Shown: piece by piece, positions 49,362 to 64,000 of the stretch
Numbering within the stretch: position 1 is the first letter of the stretch
How the letters are laid out: each line of letters starts with the position of its first letter
Origin: Penicillus capitatus
Lineage: Eukaryota > Chlorophyta
Direction: 5' to 3'
DNA length: 64,000 bases
NCBI GenBank assembly: GCA_965649825.1
Contig: OZ287705.1
Location: 806,001-870,000, forward strand
Made by a program: the position numbers and the translations under genes
The notes under the pieces: model-generated
Told to the model about the DNA's origin: nothing
Databases searched by the model: none
What the model saw: only the letters and a program-made list of their open reading frames with translations

Positions 49362-49974
49362 TCATGTCTCTGTGTCCACAGTGATCGTGTCCTTGGTCAT
49401 CACTGGCGAATGACCCTCGTCCAAATCTACTACGGATTCTCCTTGTTCCTCCCAAAGCGTCTGCAGATCTAGAAACTTTCTTTTTTCGTCTGTCATGAGA
49501 TGAATGAAGATGCTTCCAGCATCAACAACGACCCATTCCGAACTGCCATCTCCTTGAACTTCAGGAGGCAGATCTCTCGCCAAGTCAACGATTTGAGATC
49601 TTCTCATCTCTTCTTTCAGCTAAAACCGACACATTCCAAAATCATTGTGCTTCACGATCACGGCGACGGCCCACCCGAAAGAGGACAGCACTTCCCAGAC
49701 GTTCGAGGTGTTGATGCGAATGGCCGGTTGCCAGAATGAAGTAATCTGTATAATTACACTTCTGCCGCATATCCATGACAACGATGTCTCGCGCTTGTGC
49801 TTTAGAGAGCACAGACGTCACCTGCAATCGACACATATCATCATTCCAGACAGTGTCCCAGTCACTTACTGTCTCAGGTCGAAGTACGGAAGCGTAGATC
49901 TTTCTTTCGGACGCTTCCTTTGTCAACCATCTCACGAATGGATAGGCCAGATGCCTTATCGAAGGTATAGCCAT
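49362..49974 (-). CDS. ribosomal silencing factor RsfS / Iojap
   Basis: Three exons (49974-49870, 49821-49675, 49619-49362) give 169 residues. The N-terminus MAIPSIRHLAYPFVRWLTK is presequence-like, so mitochondrial or plastid. The DUF143 core is intact: KAQARDIVVMDMRQKCNYTD, YFILATGHSHQHLERLG, SEWVVVDAGSIFIHLMTDE and KFLDLQTLW. RsfS binds uL14 and blocks subunit joining in organelle and bacterial ribosomes. The first intron (48 bp, GTAAGT donor) is open in frame; its retained form reads through. An upstream in-frame ATG at 50070 would add 32 residues and is less likely. Confidence 0.92.
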
Positions 49975-50144
49975 TTTGTATGCGTTTAGATGCAAATTGA
50001 CAGTTAATGGAGTCGGGGTTTCACATGCGTTTACGCACGGCTCTGCCCGAAAGGCGTGGCTCTTTGCCATTTCGCGTGAGATCACTCTCCTTCTTGCTCG
50101 CTTTCACGTAACAAAAGATACTTTCTGTAGCAGTCTCCTAGACG

Positions 50145-52972
<2,828 letters not shown>

Positions 52973-53076
52973 TGGTCTCACATTCTTGATGTGACGTATA
53001 TCGCTATCGGCATCATTTAAAGAAGCGCCGTTCCTAATGCAAATCGGTTGCTTCGCCGTCTGCAGTTTTGTTCAAA

Positions 53077-56290
<3,214 letters not shown>

Positions 56291-56791
56291 CCAATGATCT
56301 GGGACTGGATCTGAGTTCCTTCGACATCATCTATTGTGAGAATGAGAAGCAGGGAGCGTATCAGGAATACTCAAATCGGGAGACCTCGATGTAAGCAACA
56401 TATGACTTGTGTGTAAAAATGAGGAAAACTGTGTAACGTACTGCACTCGACTTTGTGCACGGAGTCTGATACGACGTACGATACAATGAATCATAACGTG
56501 CTGACTGACCCACAACAAACCACGCTTCGGTCAGTGCACCTTAGAGCCTGTCTCTGCCAACCTAAGTGTTCCAATGTGCTACTCATTGTCTTCGAAACAG
56601 ACGAAATGGATCAGTCTTCTTTGTGTGGCGATTTCTAGTTCTCTCCTAACATCGTTTGGTCATTGACTAGGTGAGAAGTGCATGTTTTCTGTTGTTTTGG
56701 TCTATCGAATACGTCTTCGATAGAGATAGATAGATGTGTGCCTGAGACAGGCGTTGGATAACCATCCATCCTCACATTATTCACTTGATTG
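56291..56791. other. 501-bp gap without a defensible gene
   Basis: It lies between two plus-strand genes, with a GATA-rich simple stretch at about 56725-56735. A splice-acceptor-like TTGATGCAG just before 56795 leaves open that the CtIP gene has an earlier first exon here. Confidence 0.45.
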
Positions 56792-57984
56792 ATGCAGCAT
56801 TACGAAATAAATGCGCATACGTTGAGTGAATATCTGTCGCATCTCAGAATGGAAAAGCAACCGGAGGAGCAGCGCGCTCTGATCGAAGAGATGCGTTTGG
56901 CGCACGTTGCAGAGATATCACAACTCAAACAATCCCAGTAATTTTAACCGATTTCTTTGGAATCTATGTGCACTTAAACGATGTCTGCCAAAGCGACAAT
57001 GAAAGAACGAAACTCTTCAAGACGATTGCCCGACTCAAAGCGTACGGAGATGGTAAACAGAACATCTCCGAGCTGCGAGACGCGCTCGAGAAAGAGAGAA
57101 GAAAAAACGAAGCGCTCGAAGCCAGAGTGGCAAATTACGAAAAGAGATTTGATGCGATTCACGACCTGTGTAGTAAAAACATGCGCGCCGAAGTGCCATC
57201 AGATGTGTACAAAGCAGAAGACGACTCAGATTCAGAGGAACCTTCTGACGCACACAGCGAAGCGAAAGGCAAGGACTGCCGCCTCAGTTGTCTCGCTGTG
57301 GTTAATCTTCCTGCGGCTGAACGATCTTGTAGAGAATGCACATGAAGACAAGGACACTGAGGTCGAGAGAGAATTGCCATTTAGCTTTACCCAGAACAAA
57401 CTGGCGACTCCGATGAAAAATGTCAGTGAAGAAAGAAAGACCATCGAATCTGATGCGGATGCCGAGCCCTGTGAACCGGGATTAAATTCGGAAGAGTTCA
57501 TGCAGTTTCTCAAACGAAGACGAGAGGAACGTCGAGAGGTAAAAAGCAGAACGATCCATGTCTCTTGGTGTCCTTATACACCTACTCATGCGTGCTTTCA
57601 GGAATGTATGAATCCGCCAGACTACAAGTATGTGGACGTGGTTCGTCACAAAAAAATTAGAGCGCAGATGGATCCATACGAGTGTCCTGACTGTAAAGCA
57701 TTCTACGAGTCCTTTGATGGCAAAAAACCGATGCTACCATGCCATCACCAATGCAAGACACCTGACAGTGTGTGCATATTCTCCCTCTGGACATGGACAT
57801 GTGTGATCTGTGCTGATTAGAACTGGGAGATCGTCTACGGAAAATGGGCGGTAGACACAGAGCAAGATACAAGCCTCCTCGGACACCTCCTGGATTCTGG
57901 GATCTTGACTTTCCAGACTCAATCGAGAGAAAGAAGAAGGCTGCTGCAGAGGCTAAGAACAACAAAAAAGAAAGTGCCGGCTGA
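56792..57984 (+). CDS. CtIP/Sae2/COM1 DNA-end resection protein
   Basis: Five exons (56792-56937, 56994-57286, 57333-57538, 57602-57767, 57821-57984) encode 324 residues. The N-terminal 100 residues are helical and suit the tetramerising coiled coil. The middle is acidic. The C-terminal Sae2 domain is unmistakable: PPDYKYVDVVRHKKIRAQMD, the CxxC of YECPDCKAFY, then GGRHRARYKPPRTPPGFWDL and FPDS. CtIP activates the Mre11-Rad50 nuclease for double-strand break resection and is needed in meiosis. It is shorter than animal CtIP and closer to plant COM1 and yeast Sae2. The first exon may be incomplete because the ATG is preceded by an acceptor-like sequence. Confidence 0.9.
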
Positions 57985-58098
57985 GTCGTTCGCACGAACG
58001 TCAAAAACAATATACGATCATGTCGATGGAGAGAATGAACTCGAATGAAAGCTTTGACACATTGTACAGAATGTCAACAATGTGTGCTGTCTGCTGTT

Positions 58099-61000
58099 TC
58101 AACTGGGCAGCGATCTTGTAATGAGATTTGGCTTGATGAACACAGCTGCCATTGCCATAGCTGTAAACGGCACCACAATCATCCACTAAGGACAAACACA
58201 TGCAGCTGTAAGCAGGCACCGATATAGATCTTGAATGATGTACTTTGACGAATTTATACCAGTGCATGTGAAAGGACAGAGGGAATTCGTCTCGATACTC
58301 GAGCCTGTAAGCATCCACCATTGTGAGCTGAATGAGTGCCGTTGTTCTCGTTCGAGGGCATGGTAACAGAAGTTCATATGTTCCTGGCTGAGAGTATGTG
58401 TCCACCACACCAATGACAGGCGAAGCGCCCATGTTCATTTCACTGATGCCCACGTTCTGGATGAGACAATCACACTAAAGGAGTTACCAGATAGAGGATA
58501 GATAGATCGAACTTTCAGGACAGCCGTAACATTGTATGGGCCCTGTCCTTTTCCGTCCAGCACTTTTCGATTGTCAACAATGGAAAAGCGAACGGGGAAC
58601 TTGTCCCCTCGAATATCCCTGTTGACTCGACTGTCCTTGGATGCAAAAATGCCAACATGTCTGTCTCGTGCAACAAGGGGCTCTGTTCCTCTGATCTGAG
58701 CATAAAAATGTGCTTGCTTAAGAAAGCCGTGAAGGTCGTGGATGTATTACTTCTGCTGTCCATGTTCGAAGAGGGTGATAAGATCCCCCTGTTTCGAAGA
58801 GATAGACATTGCCATTCATGGTTGTCACTATGAGATCCAGATAGCCATCATCGGTCACATCATCCACTAAGACCATCGAGTAAGAATCCTCTCCTGTACA
58901 ATCTCTATGACGAACAATGCAAAGCATCTAGCCGGAAGCGCACCGACGTCTCTTGCTTCGAGACATGCCGTTTCTCCGTCGATCACGTAGAGATATCCAT
59001 CGAATGCCATAAATACAAGCTGCTGTCCCGGGCTCTCTCGCAATCGAGTGATGGTGATGGGAGAGTGAATGCTTCCATGAACCCTACCATCATTTTTACT
59101 TAGTGAGCTGCCATTCCGTGAACATGTAGAGAAGAGACCTGAAGGGAAAAGGAGAACGGTCATGACCAGTTTTGGCATCTACAACATAGACATGGCCAGA
59201 ACTTGTTCCAAACACAACATCGAGTTCTCCATTTCCAGTAACGTCTCCTAGTGCGATCAACAAGCTAGTCTGTCTTCAGGGTCACCATGAATTCTCCTTG
59301 CCTGCGGTCAGCGCACCGTAAATGGCACTCTGGAAGTGTCTTTCCCACAGTTCGTTTCCATCGATGTCGAACATTGCCACATTCCCCAGAAGATCAGCTG
59401 ATGGCATTGCATGGTTGTCAGTATAATAAAAAGACTAGGTGCTTGATATCACCTGCCAGAATTTCAATCTTGCCATCATCGTTTAGGTCAGCCACCAGTG
59501 GTCGAGACATAATGTAACCCATCTGTTTAGGCCAACCCTCTCTTGCATCCCCCTTACTGTCCAAGACATAAAGAAATCCGGCATTGTTTCCCACAACGAT
59601 CTCCAAATGGCCATCTTGATCAATGTCTACTACAGCAGGTGGTGCAATCATGTATGCTGCATAGCGCACGGTTTTCGTTGTCATATCCAAATGCGTCGAC
59701 CACTTGATATAACGATGCGCCAAATCGAAGACAACGATGCCACCTGAACATGAAAGAAAGCTGAGTGTATGCGCATGGCAGAGAGCAAGGAGGAGAAGGA
59801 TATATGCCTGCAAGGTATTTGTCGATCTCGACGTTCTTCGGAAGTAGATTATGGTCACTTCTGGAATAGAAGTCTTCATCAAAGAAATAAGAAACAGCCA
59901 CGATGAGTTCCTCTGATCCATCTCCATCGATGTCTGCGACGACAGGAGTGGAAAAGACGTGTCCATCCAGAAAAACGAATTCGTCATCTTCATGCTCATG
60001 ATAAACTGTCCTAAAGAGCGTGACACTCACCCCTTATCTCTATACAATCCTCTGTTGCCGAGTGTTTACGTGAACTCCTCGTGATCCCATCCATCATCAC
60101 CGACATAGTCATGGTAAAGATCGTGGTAGACTTCGTCTTCAAAATCCTGTTCATCGTAAATGCCGCCACGTCGTCTTGAGCCTGTCCTTATGTTTGCATG
60201 TGCATTCATGTAGAAATCCGCATCTTCTTGATCATCCTCATTGCCACCATCGTCAGTCTCATCAAACACTTTGAAGGAGTCTGCAGCTGCATCTGTCAAG
60301 GTATTTCCATCTCCCTCAACTGTCATCTCCTCCATCAAGCGCCTTCGGTTGATGGTGACGTCCTCATCTTTCTTATCTTCATCTTCAACACCATTATTCT
60401 GTCCATAAACAAGCCGTCTCTGTTAAAGCTGATAAACTGTTTGGTTTGGGGTTTGCCTTGTTGTCGCCCACATCCATATGCGAATGATCAACTGGGTCAG
60501 GATTGAGCCCGACATACCAATTCTTCTTGACTCGCAACGGAGGGATCGACATAAAATGCCTGAGTTTTTCTCCCTAAAAGCGAAATCACTGATCAGTTGT
60601 CCATGTCCTCACCCTGATGAATGATGTCCTACTGTGTCCTTATAGAACTGTATCTCTCCATTGTATGTTGCAATTCCAACATCTGACACTCCATCACGAT
60701 CGACATCAAACAGGAAAGGAGATCCATGCAGATGCGATTTGTGGAAGACGGGCCAACCCACTGCCGAAGCGCCATCCTCTGCCTCAAGGACTTCGAAGTA
60801 ATGGACGTGTGATGGAACAAGGATCTCTTTCTTGTTATCGCTGAAGAAATCCGTGATGATGGGCGTCGCATAGACAGATGAAGAGACTTGGGTCATCCAC
60901 CTTAAGAGCATTCACTTATTCACTGAATGTCCTGTGCATTTTGGGAACAGTTCAGATGAAATACCTCAGATATAAATCAAAGAAGCAGTGTTTCATCGAA

Positions 61001-61243
61001 CTGATGATCTCTTCATCCTCTTCGCTGAAAGACATGTAGAGTGCTTCAAGATTTCTGCCTCTGCTTGCATCGAATAGACCGTGTGCGTTCTCGATCGAGT
61101 TCTGGTCTTCTTTGGAGGTATTTGTTGTTCTCAACATCCACAGCGCTGTCGTGGGCGATAGGTTTCGATAGCTGAGCGCCGATTCGTGTGCATTGTAACA
61201 ACAGCAGGAGGCACCAAATCACGCAGAGATGTCCCGCTCGCAT
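58099..61243 (-). CDS. DEX1: DEX1-like FG-GAP repeat membrane protein
   Basis: Fourteen exons (61243-61142, 61101-60965, 60900-60633, 60573-60472, 60419-60070, 60010-59808, 59743-59453, 59397-59317, 59247-59139, 59098-58944, 58893-58751, 58716-58513, 58456-58244, 58185-58099) give 814 residues. A signal peptide ([13 protein letters not shown]) leads. FG-GAP/integrin-alpha-like repeats carry Ca2+-binding loops such as [36 protein letters not shown] and [10 protein letters not shown]. An acidic insert separates the first repeats from the rest, as in Arabidopsis DEX1, and the end is a single transmembrane helix. [19 protein letters not shown] is a DEX1-specific string. In plants it acts in pollen-wall formation through the secretory pathway; in an alga a wall or scale role is inference. 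The intron 59744-59807 has a GC donor. Confidence 0.93.
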
Positions 61244-61298
61244 TCTTAATGTGAACAAACAAACACGCGCATTCCATCCTCGCTACGTCTTCTTCAAC
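61244..61298. promoter_or_regulatory. 55-bp gap between divergent DEX1 and delta-COP starts
   Basis: Two secretory-pathway genes start back to back with 55 bp between their ATGs, so their promoters overlap. No motif is assigned. Confidence 0.55.
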
Positions 61299-63182
61299 AT
61301 GGTCGTCCTCGCGGCATCGGTCATCACAAAAACAGGGAAACGTAAAGACCTGCCGTCATCCGATGGCCTTCTAAGACTGCGTGGATATTGTTTAGCCTTG
61401 GTTTCGCGCCAGTTCGTGGAAATGCCTCGTGTTCGTGTTGAAGGACTTCTGGCGGCTTTCCCGAAACTGGTCGGTACTGGGAAGCAGCACACCTTTGTGG
61501 AGACTGGGAACATTCGTTATGTGTTCCAATCGATAGAGGTGGGTGGTTGATTCTCTATCTATGCTTTTCCAGCAATGACAGAGAATTCTGCCAAAAGGGT
61601 TTGTATTTGTTGCTGCTCACTAACAAGAACAGTAACATCGTGGAGGATTTGGAAACATTGCGTCTCCTCTCCAAAGTGATTCCTGAATATGCCAGTCCTG
61701 TCGATGAAGAGCGAGTAGCGAAAAGTGCGTTTGAAATGATCTTTGCTTTTGATGAAGTGATCTCGATGGGACACAAGGAGAACATCAGTTTCGCACAAGT
61801 GCGTCAGCATTCGATCCTTTTTGATGGGTGATTTGAAGAGGGAGTGAATGCTCTGCGTTTTTAGATTAAGCAGAACATTGAGATGGAATCGATGGAGGAG
61901 AAATTGCACAACATGATTCGTCAAAGCAAGATCGATGAAACAAAGGACCACATGAGGAAAGTGGCTCGAAAACTGGATCAGGAGAAGCTGGAAAAAGCAA
62001 AAGCTGAACGAACGGGTGCCGGTGTCTCTTCGTACTCAGTGCAGTCCTATCACGACACCGTGGGCATCGGCAGTGGAGATTTCGATACTAAGCCATCATT
62101 GAAGATGTCCATGTCGGAGAAACCAACAGGCGGAAGCACATCGCAGAAGAAGGGATTGAAGTTAGGGAAAGGACGCAAGAACAAGGATATTCTGGAATCG
62201 TTGCGAGCAGAAGGCGAGACAGTGGAGACAGATGTGCAGATTTCGAAAGTCGGTGCAAGCAGTTCAGCAAGACCATCCCGTCCACCTTCAGAACAGGCAT
62301 GTCATTCGAGCCATGAATCCAGCCTCGAGTGAACAGAGAGTTCTTCGTTCAGGTGTCGATCGCTATCGATGAAAAAATCGTGGCACATTTGAATCGCGAT
62401 GGTGGTGTCGAGCAGTTTGAGTTGAATGGTGTGATGACACTAGAGGTGTGTCTTAATTGGATGCGACTAGACAACGTGTCGCTGACGGGTGAATATGTTT
62501 CTCCTTAGATCAATTCAGAGAATGCTGCTCGTTTGTGTGCCACGCTATCCATGGGACAGAACAAAGGATTCAATTTCAAGACACATCCCAACATCGACAA
62601 GAATCTCTATCTATCAGACAGCAAGCTTGGACTCAAAGATCCCAATCGCCCTTTTCCGGTTGGCACGTCCTTAGCCGTGCTCAAATGGAAGTGGTCGACC
62701 CGGTGAGATGAGTTTTCTCTTTTCCACTCCATCAGCACATCGTTTTCTGTCTTAGCGAAGAATCCAAACTGCCGTTGACACTGAATTGCTGGCCATCCCC
62801 TTCTGGGAGTGAAACATATGTGAATATGGATTACGAAGCTTCTGATAAATACGAACTAAGAAATGTCTGCATCTCGATTCCTCTGCCGGGAGGGAAGGCC
62901 CCTTCTGTCAACGAGGTCGACGGTGACTGGCAGTACAATGCACGACAGAATGCCCTGGAATGGATTATTGATCTGATCGACAGTAGTAACGCCACAGGGG
63001 CATTAGAATTCGTGGTGCCGGCAGCCGATCCAGATGATTTCTTCCCCGTTGATGTGTCTTTCAATGTTGCCTCTCTGATTTGTGAAGTGGATGTTGAGTC
63101 CATCATCGACACAGAGGCTGGAAGTGAATTGAAATGGTCGTGCACGAAGAGCTTAAAAACAGGAGATTACCAAATCGTGTAG
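61299..63182 (+). CDS. ARCN1: coatomer subunit delta (delta-COP)
   Basis: Seven exons (61299-61341, 61396-61538, 61598-61798, 61865-62296, 62353-62445, 62509-62702, 62756-63182) give 510 residues, one short of human archain. The longin N-terminus has [34 protein letters not shown] and [15 protein letters not shown], then [14 protein letters not shown]. The C-terminal mu-homology domain has [20 protein letters not shown] and [11 protein letters not shown]. It is part of the COPI coat for Golgi-to-ER retrieval. The intron 62297-62352 can only keep frame with a GC donor (CAG/GCATGT). The next gene starts 35 bp after its stop. Confidence 0.97.
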
Positions 63183-63217
63183 ATCACTCAGTGTCACTTC
63201 CTGTAACTTCGGCGACG

Positions 63218-64000
63218 ATGTTACGACTCTCTCAAATTGTGCGTCGCCAAGGCGTCGCGAGTTTCCCTCTGTTGAAGTGTTCGATCCGTGGACGAGAAAA
63301 CATCGTCGAAAATCGGGAGGAACGGAGATGGGTGACGCGTGCGACGGTGGAGTCCTTGCTGCGAGATTATAAAGTCGTGAATCAGGAAGGCGTCTGTCGT
63401 TGCCTTTTTCTAACAATCTTGCATTGTGATCAGGGTGGCAAGGTGGATTCTCCATCGTCCCAGGCGCAGCGAGAGATCGAGATACTCCTTTCACAAGCAG
63501 AAGTGAAGTCGAAACAGGATCTGATCGAGTTCTTTGACAGAACACGGAAACTGCTGGCCACTCATGAAACTCTTTTACAGAAACACCATCTGATGCCATT
63601 GCTGGATCGCGTTGGGAGATTTGGTGATGCACTTAGAGCGCCACGGACAAGGGTTGGTGCTCTCTGTCTATTGCACTCACTGGTCGCGATGCGAACGTCT
63701 GCAGAACTGGTGCCTTCCGTTTTGGACATTGTTAGCTATTCGTGTTGGGCACGTTTACAAGTCATGCAGTTTTCCCGAGATATCCAAGATCATGTCTACC
63801 TTTCTCCTGTCGCAGCCAGACGATAGTCGGCTTGTGAAGAGAAGGAAGGATGCCAGTCAGAGACCATTGAGTTCTAGTGCTTACAAATCGGCGATGAAAA
63901 CAATGTGTGAGCAGCTGATGAAGGCCATAGATATGCGACTGCGACAGGTGGAAGGAAAAGAGCATTTTGAATTGAAACCAGAGGAACTGCAACACATTCT
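63218..64000 (+). CDS. unknown helical protein with mitochondrial-type presequence, 3' partial
   Basis: Exons 63218-63391, 63434-63760 and 63816 onward keep frame through introns of 42 and 55 bp. The N-terminus MLRLSQIVRRQGVASFPLLK is basic and amphipathic, typical of mitochondrial targeting. The rest is helical, with a repeat-like middle (LLDRVGRFGDALRAPRTRVG). The frame is open at the window edge, so the C-terminus is missing. No family is recognised; helical-repeat RNA-binding organelle proteins are one possibility. Its ATG lies 35 bp after the delta-COP stop on the same strand. Confidence 0.55.

Noticed and set aside
60420-60471. GC-AG intron in DEX1 with donor at 60456
   Set aside because: The GT donor at 60471 gives a 52-bp intron in the same phase, whereas the GC version would be 37 bp; both remain possible but GT is simpler.

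Overview
This is eukaryotic nuclear DNA, most likely from a green-lineage flagellate alga. Three things point there. First, a complete LHCA3-type photosystem I antenna gene sits beside genes typical of Viridiplantae: a NIN-like RWP-RK protein, a CHUP1-type protein, DEX1 and a protease-dead FtsHi. Second, two axonemal genes (PACRG, CFAP45) show that it makes cilia. Third, nearly every gene is cut by very short introns. I resolved about 140 introns by frame and splice-site fitting; they run from about 34 to 90 nt, mostly 46-66. A secondary green-plastid host such as a chlorarachniophyte cannot be excluded. Exon positions were read by eye and checked by reading phase; first exons are the weakest part.

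Layout. 0-4 kb: CCHC zinc-knuckle protein (-), PXA-PX-Nexin_C sorting nexin (+). 4-7.5 kb: sparse repeats and two unknown genes (-), one a coiled-coil membrane protein. 7.7-16.4 kb: LHCA3 (-), divergent from an SMP-domain lipid-transfer protein and then TRAPPC11 (+). 16.5-18.2 kb: an unknown small gene and a CDGSH/NEET iron-sulfur protein. 18.3-21.3 kb: CFAP45 and PACRG, head to head. 21.8-27.8 kb: SPRY protein (-) and CHUP1-like protein (+). 28-34.3 kb: NIN-like regulator (-), NDUFA2 (+), mitochondrial uL23 (-), cytosolic PheRS alpha (+). 34.4-41 kb: DEAH-box RNA helicase and C2-lipase (-). 41.5-45.8 kb: unknown gene (-), ALG9 (+), orphan secreted Cys-rich protein (+). 46-50 kb: Tim44-like protein and ribosomal protein eS7 (-), unknown ORF (+), RsfS/Iojap (-). 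50-56.3 kb: FtsHi and a large double-UBC protein (+). 56.8-64 kb: CtIP/Com1 (+), DEX1 (-), delta-COP (+) and a partial mitochondrial-type protein (+).

The genes are not an operon or a single pathway. Recurrent themes are organelle biology (LHCA3, FtsHi, RsfS, uL23m, NDUFA2, Tim44, NEET), membrane traffic (sorting nexin, SMP protein, TRAPPC11, delta-COP) and cilia. Packing is tight: divergent start codons are separated by as little as 30-55 bp, so many promoters must be shared. Some introns use GC instead of GT at the donor. I saw no tRNA, rRNA, transposon, CRISPR or viral element.
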